64,000 bases of DNA from Pseudonocardia sp. SCN 73-27 (GCA_001725415.1 MEGH01000023.1:99860-163859), one strand, 5' to 3'; shown: positions 16,864 through 26,358, numbered from the stretch's first letter. Notes: generated by a model from the sequence alone, not told the origin. Translations and numbers: made by a program.

Positions 16864-18402
16864 TTGGCTCCCCAGCAGGCCCGTTCCTCGGGTCCCGCCG
16901 ATCGTTCCGCTCGTTCGGGTTCGGGTCGTCCCCGTCCCCATCGGGCAAGTGGTCGTGGGCGGGGCGGCAGCCGCCGCCCCCCCGCGGCCCCCGCTCGTAC
17001 CGCCTCGCCGATGCCCGTCGAGCAGTTGTGGACGGTGCCCGAGTCGGGCATGCCGTCGTTCGCCGACCTCGGTCTGCCCGAGCCCGTGCTCCGCGCGCTC
17101 GACGCGGAGGGTTTCACCGCGCCGTTCCCGATCCAGGCGGCGACGCTGCCGGTCACGTTGAAGGGCCAGGACCTGCTGGGTCGCGGCCAGACCGGGTCGG
17201 GCAAGACGCTGGCCTTCGGGCTGGCGCTGCTGTCGCGGCTCGCCGGTGGCCGCGCGACGGCCCGCAAGCCCCGCGGTCTCGTCCTGGTGCCCACGCGCGA
17301 GCTGGCGCAGCAGGTCGTCGACGCGCTCGACCCGTTCGCGCGTGCCCTCGGGCTGCGCACCGCGGTGGTCGTCGGTGGACTGTCGTTCAACCGGCAGGCC
17401 GACGCGCTGGCCCGCGGGGTCGACCTGCTGGTCGCCACCCCCGGCCGGCTGACCGACCACACCACGCAGCGCACGGCCGACCTGTCGGCCATCGAGGTCA
17501 CCGCGCTCGACGAGGCCGACCGCATGGCCGACATGGGGTTCCTCCCCCAGGTCCGGGCCATTCTCGACCTCACCCCCGGCGACGGGCAGCGGCTGCTGTT
17601 CTCGGCGACCCTCGACGGCGACGTCGCCGCGCTGGTCAGCCGCTACCTGCACGATCCGGTGACCCGTGCGGTCGACTCGGCGCAGGCCTCGGTCGACACG
17701 ATGGACCATCACCTGCTGCGGGTCGACAACTCCGCGAAGGCGCAGGTCGTCGCCGAGATCGCCGCCCGTGACGGCCGGACGATCCTGTTCGCGCGCACCA
17801 AGCACGGCGTCGACCGCTGGGTGCGCAACCTGCGCCGCGACGGCATCGTCTCCGTCGGGCTGCACGGCGGGAAGTCGCAGAACCAGCGCAACCGCGCGAT
17901 CGCCGACTTCAAGGAGGGCCGCACGCCGGTCCTCGTGGCCACCGACGTCGCCGCGCGCGGCATCCACGTCGACGACGTGAGCCTCGTCGTGCACATCGAC
18001 CCGCCGGCCGACCCGAAGGACTATCTGCACCGCGCCGGCCGCACGGCCCGCGGCGGCGAGTCGGGCACGGTCGTCACGCTGGTGACGCCGGAGGAGCGTC
18101 GCGACGTCGACACGCTGACCCGGCAGGCCGGGGTGCGCCCGACGGTGCACGACGTCTTCCCGGGTGCGGAGGCGCTGCGGTCGGTCACCGGTTCGCGTGA
18201 GCCGAGTGGTGTCGCCGTGGTCGAGCCGAAGCCGGTGCAGGCCGTGCCGCGCGGTCAGGGCCGCCGGTCCCGTGGCCGCCAGGGCGGTGCCCCCGGCGCA
18301 GGCAAGGCCGGTTCGGGCGGCGGTGCACGCCGTGGGGCGCGCACCGGTGGTGGCGCGGGCGGCGGTCGTCGATCGTCCGGCGGCCGGTCCAGCGCGGCCT
18401 GA
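16864..18402 (+). CDS. DEAD-box ATP-dependent RNA helicase
   Basis: A 512-residue RNA helicase with all core motifs: Q-motif region (SFADLGLPEPVLRALDAEGF), GQTGSGKT (motif I), PTRELAQQ (Ia), DEAD within ALDEADRM (II), FSATL (III), VLVATDVAARG (V) and HRAGRTARGG (VI). N- and C-terminal tails are Arg/Gly/Ser-rich, as in cold-shock and ribosome-assembly helicases. The start is TTG at 16864, chosen because GGAGG lies seven bases upstream and no better ATG/GTG has a ribosome site. The 220-base leader is long, as expected for a cold-regulated helicase gene, though no motif proves it. Confidence 0.93.
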   Translation: MAPQQARSSGPADRSARSGSGRPRPHRASGRGRGGSRRPPAAPARTASPMPVEQLWTVPESGMPSFADLGLPEPVLRALDAEGFTAPFPIQAATLPVTLKGQDLLGRGQTGSGKTLAFGLALLSRLAGGRATARKPRGLVLVPTRELAQQVVDALDPFARALGLRTAVVVGGLSFNRQADALARGVDLLVATPGRLTDHTTQRTADLSAIEVTALDEADRMADMGFLPQVRAILDLTPGDGQRLLFSATLDGDVAALVSRYLHDPVTRAVDSAQASVDTMDHHLLRVDNSAKAQVVAEIAARDGRTILFARTKHGVDRWVRNLRRDGIVSVGLHGGKSQNQRNRAIADFKEGRTPVLVATDVAARGIHVDDVSLVVHIDPPADPKDYLHRAGRTARGGESGTVVTLVTPEERRDVDTLTRQAGVRPTVHDVFPGAEALRSVTGSREPSGVAVVEPKPVQAVPRGQGRRSRGRQGGAPGAGKAGSGGGARRGARTGGGAGGGRRSSGGRSSAA

Positions 18403-18414
18403 TCCCGCAGCGAC

Positions 18415-18478
18415 GAACCGCGCGCAACCTCACTGCGGTCTCCGGTCTCGGAGACGACGGTGAGGTTGTGCGCGGTTC
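18415..18478. terminator. Long bidirectional hairpin between convergent genes
   Basis: A 19-nt left arm (18415-18433) pairs with 18460-18478 with one G-T pair. Inside, gtctcc and ggagac form a second 6-bp stem (18438-18455). It lies between the DEAD-box stop (18402) and the ligase stop (18488), so it can end both transcripts. Confidence 0.65.
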
Positions 18479-18487
18479 TCCGTGCGC

Positions 18488-19585
18488 CTAGCCGCCCAGG
18501 CCCAGGATCGACAGGACGTGCCGGGCCGCGGTGCCCCCGGCCTCCTCGGCGACGGCCAGCGCGCGCGGGACGTCGAGGTCGTCGAGCAGCGCGGCCGAGA
18601 CCGCGGCATCGGCGGCCGGGTTCTCGGTGACGCCGTGCGAGGCCGCGGCGTAGAGCCGCTCGAGCCGGGCCGCGGCCGCCTCCAGGTCCTCGACGCGGTA
18701 GTCCCACGGCTGTGCCCAGGCCCGGTCGACGAGCAGCAGCCGCAACGCGGCCGCGGGCCACGTCTCCAGCACGTCGGAGACGAGCACCAGGTTGCCGGTC
18801 GACTTGGCCATCTTGCGGCCGCCGATCCGGACCGTGCCGACGTGCAGCCATGACCGCGCGAACGGCGTCACCCCGGTGACGGCCTCGGCCATCGCGGCCT
18901 CGTAGGCGTGGTGGGGGTAGCGCAGGTCGGCGCCGCCGACGTGGATGTCGAGCGCGGGGCCGAGCGTCGTCAACGACATGGCCGCGCACTCGGCGTGCCA
19001 GCCGGGCCGGCCCCCGCCCCACGGGCTGGGCCACGCCGGCTCGCCCGGTGACGAGGCCCGCCAGATGACGACGTCGAACGGGTCGTCGCGGCCGTCGTCG
19101 CGGCGGTCGCCGTACTCGACCGAGAGCGCCTCTGCCTCGGCGAGGTCGAGGCCCGCGCGCTCGCGCACCCCGGCGCCGCGGAACCAGACGGTGCCGTCGC
19201 GGTGGTAGGCCGCACCCCGCTCGATCAGCGCCGCGGCCAGCGACGCCACCTGGGGGACATGGACGTGCGCGCGCGGCTCGTGCGTCGGCCTGCGGACGCC
19301 GAGGGCCTCCATGTCGCGGTCGAAGCGGAACTGCTGCACGGCGGCGAAGCTGTCGTAGCGGACCCCCGCGCGGGCGGCCGCCGCGTCGAGGACGTCGTCG
19401 ACGTCGGTGACGTTGCGGCACATGTCGACGTCGACGCCGAGGTGGCGGAGCACGCGTGCGGCGACGTCGGCCCAGACGAACGTGGCGGCGTGGCCGAGGT
19501 GTGTCGTGTCGTACGGGGTGATGCCGCACACGTACATGCGGGCGCGGCCGATGACGGGCAATGACGAACCTGCGATGCGGAGCAC
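18488..19585 (-). CDS. CysRS/MshC-like class I ligase lacking the anticodon domain
   Basis: A 365-residue class Ia aminoacyl-tRNA-synthetase-like enzyme close to CysRS and MshC. Motifs: MYVCGITPYD (Zn Cys), THLGHA (HIGH motif), PGWHAECAAM (Zn Cys/His), HHAYEAA and GRKMAKSTGN (KMSKS variant KMAKS). CysRS is about 460 residues with an anticodon-binding tail; this protein ends soon after KMAKS plus a short helical tail. It also lacks the longer N-terminus of MshC (about 410 residues). It could be an MshC relative that ligates Cys to an amine acceptor, or a CysRS paralogue. Mycothione reductase lies 1.3 kb away, consistent with thiol metabolism. The GTG start is two bases after the LapA-like stop. 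Confidence 0.75.
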   Translation of the reverse strand: MLRIAGSSLPVIGRARMYVCGITPYDTTHLGHAATFVWADVAARVLRHLGVDVDMCRNVTDVDDVLDAAAARAGVRYDSFAAVQQFRFDRDMEALGVRRPTHEPRAHVHVPQVASLAAALIERGAAYHRDGTVWFRGAGVRERAGLDLAEAEALSVEYGDRRDDGRDDPFDVVIWRASSPGEPAWPSPWGGGRPGWHAECAAMSLTTLGPALDIHVGGADLRYPHHAYEAAMAEAVTGVTPFARSWLHVGTVRIGGRKMAKSTGNLVLVSDVLETWPAAALRLLLVDRAWAQPWDYRVEDLEAAAARLERLYAAASHGVTENPAADAAVSAALLDDLDVPRALAVAEEAGGTAARHVLSILGLGG

Positions 19586-19587
19586 GG

Positions 19588-20127
19588 TCAGCGGACCTTC
19601 GCGTCTCGGGACGGGCGGCCGGCGCGGCGTGCCGCCCGGCGCAGCTGCAGGATGCGCAGCGACCCGGGGATGGCGACGAGCAGCACCCCGGCGATGGCGG
19701 CGAACAGCAGCGCCACACCGGTCGGCAGGTTGCCGTCGAGGCCGAGGAAGTGGATCTCGACCTGGCCCAGGTTCTGCAGGATGAAGATCAACAGGAGGAG
19801 CAGGACCAGCGCCGACAGGATCAGCCCGATCCACAGCCCGGCCAGCCGCGACCGGGGCGGGGCCTCGTGCGGCGTGCGGTGCGGCGCGGTGTCGCCGGCG
19901 TCGCGCGTGGCGGGGACGTCGGGCTCGTCGGCGGGCAGCCGCACCGGGACGGTCGGGCCGCCCGACGGGTCGGTGTGCACCGGCATCGTGGGCCCGCCCG
20001 ACGGGTCGGCCGCCACGTCCACGGGACGCATCGACGGGTCGGTGGCCGGGTCGGCGTGTGGATCGGCCCGGCCGACGTTTCCGGGCCGCATCGCTCCGCG
20101 CCCCGCGCGGCCCCGGTCGTCGGTCAT
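19588..20127 (-). CDS. LapA-domain (DUF1049) membrane protein
   Basis: A 179-residue membrane protein. The first about 85 residues are charged and Pro/Asp-rich with two PSGGPT repeats. Then come LWIGLILSALVLLLLLIFILQN, a NLGQVEIHFLGLDGNLPTGVALLF segment and a second membrane span (AAIAGVLLVAIPGSLRIL), ending in a basic tail. This is the LapA/DUF1049 layout. GGAGGG lies nine bases before ATG 20127. The stop is two bases from the ligase start, so both are one operon. Function in actinobacteria is not known; envelope assembly is a guess from family. Confidence 0.85.
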   Translation of the reverse strand: MTDDRGRAGRGAMRPGNVGRADPHADPATDPSMRPVDVAADPSGGPTMPVHTDPSGGPTVPVRLPADEPDVPATRDAGDTAPHRTPHEAPPRSRLAGLWIGLILSALVLLLLLIFILQNLGQVEIHFLGLDGNLPTGVALLFAAIAGVLLVAIPGSLRILQLRRAARRAGRPSRDAKVR

Positions 20128-20262
20128 GCTCGGACCCTCCTGTCACGCCTGCACCGACGAGGACACGCCGGGTGTCCGGAAGTATCCCGTACGTCGCCGT
20201 CGCGACGAGGTCCGGTGGCCCCCTGCGAGGCCGCGTGTCGGAGCGTGGCGGCCCCCGGTTCG

Positions 20263-20763
20263 TCAGCCCTGGGCGCGGGCGGGCCGGCGCATCGGGACGT
20301 GGGCCACACCGTCCCAGTCGTAGGCGGGACCGACGGCCTCGAAGCCGTAGCCGCGGTAGAAGTCGGCGAGATGGTCCTGCGCGTCGAGGACGCACTCCCC
20401 CGACCCGACCTCGGCCAGCGCGGCCTCGACGAGGCGGCGCCCCAGGCCGCGGCCGCGGACGTCGCGGGCGGTGCACAGACGCCCGATGCGGTAGCCGCCG
20501 CCGGGTTCCTTGAGCAGCCGGATCGTGCCCAGCACCGGCTCGGGGCTGCCGGGCCCCGCGAGCCAGTAGTGCCGTGCGCGGGGCTCGAGGTCGCGGCCGT
20601 CGAGCTCGCCGTAGGCGCACGCCTGCTCGACGACGAACACGTCGACCCGCAGCCGCAACAGCTCGTAGAGGGTTGCGGCGTCGAGGTCGAGCGCCCAGCA
20701 GCGCCGAACCGTCGCTGCCGTCGTGTCGGCCGGGCGGCCGTCCTGACCGGTCTCACTACTCAC
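20263..20763 (-). CDS. GNAT N-acetyltransferase, ElaA-like
   Basis: A 166-residue GNAT protein of the ElaA type. It has LRLRVDVFVVEQACAYGELDGRD near residues 38-60 (the typical ElaA VFVVEQ start), RHYWLAG, the acetyl-CoA loop RDVRGRGLGRRLVEAAL near 102-118, and LADFYRGYGFEAVG at the end. Substrate unknown. It starts with GTG just 78 bases from the divergent mycothione reductase gene, and the two may share a promoter region. About 135 bases separate it from the LapA-like gene on the same strand. Confidence 0.88.
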   Translation of the reverse strand: MSSETGQDGRPADTTAATVRRCWALDLDAATLYELLRLRVDVFVVEQACAYGELDGRDLEPRARHYWLAGPGSPEPVLGTIRLLKEPGGGYRIGRLCTARDVRGRGLGRRLVEAALAEVGSGECVLDAQDHLADFYRGYGFEAVGPAYDWDGVAHVPMRRPARAQG

Positions 20764-20841
20764 CGGAAATGCCTACCAGACGGAGCGGCCGGGCGGGGCG
20801 ACCGGACGGTGGCGTCGTCCGGCGCCACGTAACCTCGGGAT

Positions 20842-22230
20842 GTGCGTCATCACGATCTCGTCGTCATCGGAACCGGCTCGGGCAACAGCATCGTCGACGA
20901 TCGGTTCGCCGATCTCGACGTCGCCATCGTCGAGCACGGCGTCTTCGGCGGCACCTGCCTCAACGTCGGCTGCATCCCGACGAAGATGTACGTCTACTCC
21001 GCCGACGTGGCCGAGGCCGTCCGCCGGGCCGGCCGCTACGGCGTCGACGCCACCCTCGACGGTGTGCGGTGGCCCGACATCCGCGATCGCGTCTTCGGCC
21101 GCATCGACCCCATCGCACAGGGCGGCAAGGAGTACCGGATGGACCCGGTGCGCACGCCCAACGTCACGACCTACCTGGGGCACGCCCGCTTCACCGGCGA
21201 CCGGACCCTCTCCATCGCCCCCACCGACGGCGGGCCCGCCGAGACGATCACCGCCGACCGCGTCGTCGTCGCCGCCGGTGGCCGCCCCCACGTGCCCGAC
21301 CCGATCATCGACGCCGACGTCCCCTACGAGACGTCGGACACGATCATGCGGATCGAGAAGCTGCCGCAGCGCCTGGTGATCCTCGGCGGCGGGTTCATCG
21401 CCGCGGAGTTCGCGCACGTGTTCTCCGCGTTCGGCGTCGAGGTGACGCTCGTCGCGCGTGGCGACCACCTGCTGCGCTTCGGCGACGACACCCTCGGCCA
21501 GGCGTTCACGAAGATCGCGCAGGAGCGCTGGGACGTCCGGCTGAACACGGTGGCGCAGAGCGCCCGCACGCTCGACGACGGCAGCGTCGAGCTCACCCTG
21601 ACCGACGGCTCGACGGCGACCGGCGACCTGCTGCTCGTGGCGACCGGCCGGGTGCCCAACAGCGACCTGCTCGACGTGGCCGCCGGCGGGATCGCCACCC
21701 ACCCCGACGGCCGGGTCGTCGTCGACGACATGCAGCGCACGTCGGCACCCGGGGTGTGGGCGATCGGCGACGTCTCGTCGGAGTTCCAGCTCAAGCACGT
21801 CGCGAACCACGAGATGCGCGTCGCGCAGCACAACCTGCTGTACCCGGACGACCCGCGCCGCACCGACCACCGGTTCGTGCCGTCGGCGGTGTTCACCGAG
21901 CCACAGCTGGCGGGGGTCGGGCTCACCGAGGCCCAGTGCGAGGCCGCCGGCCTCGACTACGTGACCAAGGTCCAGAAGTTCGGTGACGTCGCCTACGGCT
22001 GGGCCATGGAGGACACGACCGGGCTGTGCAAGGTCATCGCCGAGCGCGGCACCGGCCGGCTGCTGGGCGCGCACCTCATGGGCCCGCAGGCCTCGACGCT
22101 GATCCAGCCGCTGATCCAGGCGATGACGTTCGGCCTGGACGCCCGCACGATGGCGACCGGCCAGTACTGGATCCACCCGGCGCTGCCCGAGGTCGTGGAG
22201 AACGCCCTGCTCGGCCTGCCGCTCGACTGA
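20842..22230 (+). CDS. mtr: Mycothione reductase
   Basis: A 462-residue flavoprotein disulfide reductase that reduces mycothione to mycothiol with NADPH. It has the N-terminal FAD fold (GTGSGNS), redox-active [14 protein letters not shown] (CxxxxC), an NAD(P) fold ([15 protein letters not shown]), the second FAD motif ([11 protein letters not shown]) and the C-terminal [15 protein letters not shown] with the catalytic His-Glu pair. [14 protein letters not shown] matches Rv2855 Mtr in type and genomic position. GTG at 20842 is six bases after TAACCT, indicating a leaderless transcript. Its presence implies that the host makes mycothiol. Confidence 0.95.
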   Translation: MRHHDLVVIGTGSGNSIVDDRFADLDVAIVEHGVFGGTCLNVGCIPTKMYVYSADVAEAVRRAGRYGVDATLDGVRWPDIRDRVFGRIDPIAQGGKEYRMDPVRTPNVTTYLGHARFTGDRTLSIAPTDGGPAETITADRVVVAAGGRPHVPDPIIDADVPYETSDTIMRIEKLPQRLVILGGGFIAAEFAHVFSAFGVEVTLVARGDHLLRFGDDTLGQAFTKIAQERWDVRLNTVAQSARTLDDGSVELTLTDGSTATGDLLLVATGRVPNSDLLDVAAGGIATHPDGRVVVDDMQRTSAPGVWAIGDVSSEFQLKHVANHEMRVAQHNLLYPDDPRRTDHRFVPSAVFTEPQLAGVGLTEAQCEAAGLDYVTKVQKFGDVAYGWAMEDTTGLCKVIAERGTGRLLGAHLMGPQASTLIQPLIQAMTFGLDARTMATGQYWIHPALPEVVENALLGLPLD

Positions 22231-22348
22231 CGCGTTCGCCACGCCGCGTCCCGGCAAGGCGACCCTTACCATGGGGATCGATCCGCCCGGGGCCGCGTGG
22301 CGAACACCTGACGAGCCCCACCGTGCCCCCGTGGATGTGAGGAAGCCC

Positions 22349-23314
22349 ATGACCGTTGCCGACAGCCCGGCCCGTCCGGCCGAGGGTGAGGGGGCCGCCG
22401 ACGGCCCCAAGCCGATTCTCGACGGCACCCGCGCGCTGCCCCAGCAGATCGGCGTCTACGTCTTCGTGATGGTGCCGCTGCTCGCGCTGGTCGCCGCGAT
22501 CCCCCTCGCCGTCGTGTGGGGCCTGATCGGCTGGGCCGACGTCGCGATCGCGCTGGTGTTCTACGTCGTCAGCGGACTGGGCATCACCGTCGGCTACCAC
22601 CGCTACTTCACGCACGGCTCGTTCAAGGCGAACCGGCCGCTGCGGATCGCGCTGGCCGTCGCGGGAAGCCTCGCGATGCAGGGGCCCGTCATCGACTGGG
22701 TGGCCGACCACCGCCGCCACCACGCGTTCTCCGACAAGCAGGGCGACCCGCACTCGCCGTGGCTCCACGGCACCGGGCCGGTCGGGCTGGCCAAGGGTTT
22801 CTGGCACTCGCACATGGGCTGGCTGTTCGACCGCGACCAGACCAACGAGGAGCGCTTCACCCCCGACCTGCTCGCCGACCCCGACATCCGCCGGGTCGAC
22901 GCGCTGTTCGGGCTGTGGAGCGTCCTGACACTGCTGGTGCCCGCGGGCCTGGGCGCGCTGTTCACGTGGTCGTGGCAGGGCGCGCTGACCGCACTGTTCT
23001 GGGCGGGTCTGGTGCGGGTGGCGCTGCTGCACCACGTGACGTGGTCGATCAACTCGATCTGCCACATGTGGGGCGAGCGCCCGTTCGCCGCGCGTGACCG
23101 GTCTGCCAACGTGTGGTGGCTGGCGATCGCGTCGTTCGGCGAGTCGTGGCACAACCTGCACCACGCCGACCCGACCTGCGCGCGGCACGGCGTCAAGCGG
23201 GGTCAGGTCGATCTGTCGGCCATGGTGATCCGCGGCTTCGAGAAGGCAGGCTGGGCGACGGCGGTGCGTTGGCCGACGGAACGCCGGCTGCAGCGGATCG
23301 CCCGCGAGTCCTGA
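22349..23314 (+). CDS. Acyl-CoA/fatty acid desaturase (delta-9 type)
   Basis: A 321-residue integral-membrane desaturase. It has four hydrophobic spans and the three histidine boxes HRYFTH (near residue 86), HRRHH (near 124) and HNLHH (near 269) that bind the di-iron centre. It inserts a double bond into acyl-CoA or acyl-lipid; delta-9 specificity is likely but not proven. ATG 22349 is preceded by GAGGAAG (gtgaggaagccc). It supplies unsaturated chains that the downstream cyclopropane-type methyltransferases could use. It is convergent with the acyltransferase, with only 19 bases between stops. Confidence 0.92.
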   Translation: MTVADSPARPAEGEGAADGPKPILDGTRALPQQIGVYVFVMVPLLALVAAIPLAVVWGLIGWADVAIALVFYVVSGLGITVGYHRYFTHGSFKANRPLRIALAVAGSLAMQGPVIDWVADHRRHHAFSDKQGDPHSPWLHGTGPVGLAKGFWHSHMGWLFDRDQTNEERFTPDLLADPDIRRVDALFGLWSVLTLLVPAGLGALFTWSWQGALTALFWAGLVRVALLHHVTWSINSICHMWGERPFAARDRSANVWWLAIASFGESWHNLHHADPTCARHGVKRGQVDLSAMVIRGFEKAGWATAVRWPTERRLQRIARES

Positions 23315-23333
23315 GCTCGTGCGGTGACGCGGG

Positions 23334-24131
23334 TCAGCTGGCGGCGGCGGTGCCCGTGACGCCGGGGCGGCCCGGGCCGGGGTCGAACGCCGCGGCCGGG
23401 GCGGGCTCGCCGCGCAGCTCCGCGACGAGCGCGGTGACGTCGTCCATGATCGCCGCGGTCGCCGCGTCGAGATGGGTGCGGGTGCGGGGCTTGCCCTCGA
23501 ACGCCGAGAGGTCGACGGGCGGCCCGGCGACGATGCGGACCCGCTTGCGCGGGAACGGCGTCGGCTTGGCGTCGGGCGGGACGACGTCCTGGGTGCCCCA
23601 GTTGGCGACCGGGATGACCGGCACCCCGGTGACCATCGCGATCCGGCCGATGCCGTTCTTGGCCTTCATCGGCCAGCCGTCGGGGTCGGCGGTGTAGGTG
23701 CCCTCCGGGTAGAAGGCCACGACCTCGCCCCGCTTCAACGCCTCGACGGCCTCCTTGTAGGCGTCGCTCGCACGCGTCGACGACCGGTACACGGGGATGT
23801 GCCTGCCGCCGCCCAGCACCCACTTCACCACGGGCACCGACCACAGCTCGGACTTCGCGAGGTAGCGCGGGATCCGGCCGTTCGAGATGACGAACGCGGT
23901 GTCGAAGACGGGGTCGGAGAACGACACGTGGTTGAGGGCGAGCAGCGCGCCGCCGGTCTTCGGGATGTGCTCTCCACCACGGAACGACGGCTTGGTGAGG
24001 AACATCGCGAACGGCCAGATCAGCTCGATGGCCAGGCCGAACCAGAAGCCCGATCCGCGACGCGTGCGGCGCAGCGTCAGCAGCACCTTCTCCCGGAATG
24101 TCAGCGGCCGGCCGGCCGTGTTCGGTGGCAT
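23334..24131 (-). CDS. PlsC-type 1-acylglycerol-3-phosphate acyltransferase family
   Basis: A 265-residue PlsC-domain acyltransferase. It contains LNHVSFSDPVFD near residues 66-77 (NHxxxxD catalytic motif), a RYLAKSEL segment near 90 and FYPEGTYTADP near 145 (EGTx glycerophosphate-binding motif), plus a membrane-associated N-terminal helix (LAIELIWPFAMFL). It probably acylates lysophospholipid, but family members also act in other lipids. ATG 24131 has GGAGG upstream (cgggaggacgac). It is divergent from the lipid operon starting at 24341. The C-terminal tail (PAPAAAFDPGPGRPG) is disordered. Confidence 0.88.
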   Translation of the reverse strand: MPPNTAGRPLTFREKVLLTLRRTRRGSGFWFGLAIELIWPFAMFLTKPSFRGGEHIPKTGGALLALNHVSFSDPVFDTAFVISNGRIPRYLAKSELWSVPVVKWVLGGGRHIPVYRSSTRASDAYKEAVEALKRGEVVAFYPEGTYTADPDGWPMKAKNGIGRIAMVTGVPVIPVANWGTQDVVPPDAKPTPFPRKRVRIVAGPPVDLSAFEGKPRTRTHLDAATAAIMDDVTALVAELRGEPAPAAAFDPGPGRPGVTGTAAAS

Positions 24132-24340
24132 GTCGTCCTCCCGGCGGTCCCACCCGCGGGCGTCGCCCGGCCGGGTGGGAAGTCGTGGTCTGCCCCTGAT
24201 CCTCGCCCATCGTTCGCCGCGCGGAACGGGCCGGGGCAGGTGAGGATTTCGGATGTGACGTCCGTCCCGGGGCGATCCGATCATCGACGACGGGCGAACG
24301 CCGGGTGCACCGCTCACGTCCGAGGCCTTCCGGAGGTCCC

Positions 24341-25072
24341 GTGCCCGACCCGTCCGACGACGAAACCCGACCGCGGACCGAGCCGTTCGGCCCTGTCCCG
24401 TCGTCCCCGCGAGGTGTCGTCCTCGTCCTGCACGGCGGCAAGTCGCGCAGCCGTGAACGCGCCCACAAGGGGCTCGCCTACCTGCGGATGCTGCCGTTCG
24501 CCCGGGCCGTGAACACCCGGGAGACGGCGGTGTACCTGCTGCGCTACCGCTTCCGGGGCTGGAACGGCGGAGCCCGGGACGCGCTGCGCGACGCCGAGTG
24601 GGCGATCACCGAGCTGGGCCGGCTGCACCCGGGGGTGCCGATCGCGCTGGTCGGGCACTCGATGGGCGGGCGGGCAGCACTCGCCGCCGCGGGCGGGACG
24701 GGGGTCGTCGCCGTCTGTGCGCTGGCACCGTGGGTGGAGGCCGGCGAGCCGGTCGCGCAGCTGGCGGGGCGCGCCGTCGTCATCGCCCACGGCGACCGGG
24801 AACGGATGACCGACCCGGCCGGCTCCTACGCCTACGCGGTGCACGCCAAGGAGATCACCGACCGGATCGCCCGCTACGACGTGCTCGGTGACGGCCACGC
24901 GATGCTCCGCCGGGCCGGTGACTGGTCCTCGTTGGTGCGGCGGTTCGTGCTCGGCGAACTCGGGATCGAACCGATCGACCCGGACATCTCGAACGCCATG
25001 CGTCAGCCGCCGCCCGCCGGGCTGCGGGTCGAACTGGACAAGCGTCATCAGTACAAGGGAGCCGCGTCATGA
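24341..25072 (+). CDS. Alpha/beta hydrolase
   Basis: A 243-residue alpha/beta-hydrolase. Landmarks: VVLVLHGGKSRSRE (oxyanion loop), VGHSMGGRAAL (nucleophile Ser elbow near residue 106), and DVLGDGHAMLRRAGD with the probable catalytic His. GTG at 24341 is chosen since CGGAGG lies just upstream; an upstream GTG at 24305 lacks a ribosome site. It heads a chain of genes joined by 4-base ATGA/GTGA overlaps up to 28381, so it is part of the lipid-modification operon. It may act on an acyl ester or a short ester; substrate unknown. Confidence 0.82.
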   Translation: MPDPSDDETRPRTEPFGPVPSSPRGVVLVLHGGKSRSRERAHKGLAYLRMLPFARAVNTRETAVYLLRYRFRGWNGGARDALRDAEWAITELGRLHPGVPIALVGHSMGGRAALAAAGGTGVVAVCALAPWVEAGEPVAQLAGRAVVIAHGDRERMTDPAGSYAYAVHAKEITDRIARYDVLGDGHAMLRRAGDWSSLVRRFVLGELGIEPIDPDISNAMRQPPPAGLRVELDKRHQYKGAAS

Positions 25073-26358
25073 CAGCGGAGCACTCGACGGGCCGGCCGGC
25101 CGTGGCCGTCGTCGGCAGCGGGGTGTCCGGCCTGACGGCCGCGCACGTGCTCCAGCGGGCCTGCGACGTCACCGTCTACGAGGCCGACGACCGCGTCGGC
25201 GGGCACGCCCACACCCACGAGCTCGCCGGCCGCGACGGGGTGGTGCACGGCGTCGACAGCGGGTTCATCGTCCACAACGAACGCACCTACCCGACGCTGC
25301 TGCGCCTGTTCGCCGAGCTCGGGGTGGCCACGCAGGACTCCGACATGTCGATGAGCGTGCGCTGCGACGGCTGCGGCCTGGAGTACGCCGGGGCCCGCCG
25401 CGCGCACGGGCTGTTCCCGCACGCGTCCAACGTGGCGCGTCCCGGCTACGTGCGGATGCTCGGCGAGGTCGTGCGGTTCCACCGGCACGCACGACGCCTG
25501 CTGACCACCGACGACGCCGCCGCCGACTCGGTCACGCTCGGGTCGTTCCTCGCGATCGGCGGATACTCCCGCTACTTCGTCGACCACTTCATGGTCCCGG
25601 TGGTGGCGGCGGTGTGGTCGGCGGGCGCGGCGGTGTCGTTGCGCTACCCGGCGCGCTACCTGTTCACGTTCCTCGCCCACCACGGGATGCTCGGCATCGG
25701 TGGGTCACCGCAGTGGCGCACCGTCTCGGGCGGGTCCCAGCGCTACGTCGAGCGGCTGGTGAAGAACCTGCATGCGGTGCGGACGGGCACACCGGTCCGC
25801 TGGGTGCGGCGCACCGGTGCGAGCGTCGAGGTCCGCGACGCCGCGGGCGGGTCCCGGCACTTCGACAAGGTAGTCGTCGCCACCCACCCCGACCAGGCGC
25901 TGGACATCCTCGCCGACCCCACCCCGGACGAGACGGCCGTGCTCGGTGCGTTCGCGTACTCGCGCAACGAGACCTGGCTGCACTCCGACACCTCGGTGCT
26001 GCCGCGCCGCGCCGGGGCGCGGGCGTCGTGGAACTACCTCAAGCCCCGCTGCACCGCCGACGACGCCGCCCCCGTGCTGGTCAGCTACGACATGAACCGG
26101 CTGCAGCGGCTCCCCGACGAGCCGCCTTACGTCGTCACCCTCGGCGGCTCGGGCCGGGTCGACGAGTCACGGGTCATCGCGCGGATGACCTACGAGCACC
26201 CCGTCTACACGCCCGAGTCCGTTGCGGCGCAACGCCGGCTGCCCGAGCTGTCGACGGACGTCACCGCGTTCGCCGGGGCCTACCACGGCTGGGGCTTCCA
26301 CGAGGACGGCGCCGCGTCCGGTGTGCGGGCCGCCGCGGCGCTCGGGGTGACGTGGTGA
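25069..26358 (+). CDS. FAD-dependent oxidoreductase (COG2907, amine oxidase-like)
   Basis: A 429-residue flavoprotein with N-terminal Rossmann signature AVVGSGVSGLTAAHVL and YEADDRVGGHAHTHE. It also has DSGFIVHNERTYPTLLRLFAELGV and the C-terminal TAFAGAYHGWGFHEDGAASG motif that closes the FAD site. This is the COG2907 family found beside DUF1365 and cyclopropane-synthase genes in many bacteria. ATG overlaps the hydrolase stop (ATGA) and the stop overlaps the DUF1365 start. A role in acyl-chain desaturation/oxidation is suggested by context only. Confidence 0.9.
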   Translation: MTAEHSTGRPAVAVVGSGVSGLTAAHVLQRACDVTVYEADDRVGGHAHTHELAGRDGVVHGVDSGFIVHNERTYPTLLRLFAELGVATQDSDMSMSVRCDGCGLEYAGARRAHGLFPHASNVARPGYVRMLGEVVRFHRHARRLLTTDDAAADSVTLGSFLAIGGYSRYFVDHFMVPVVAAVWSAGAAVSLRYPARYLFTFLAHHGMLGIGGSPQWRTVSGGSQRYVERLVKNLHAVRTGTPVRWVRRTGASVEVRDAAGGSRHFDKVVVATHPDQALDILADPTPDETAVLGAFAYSRNETWLHSDTSVLPRRAGARASWNYLKPRCTADDAAPVLVSYDMNRLQRLPDEPPYVVTLGGSGRVDESRVIARMTYEHPVYTPESVAAQRRLPELSTDVTAFAGAYHGWGFHEDGAASGVRAAAALGVTW

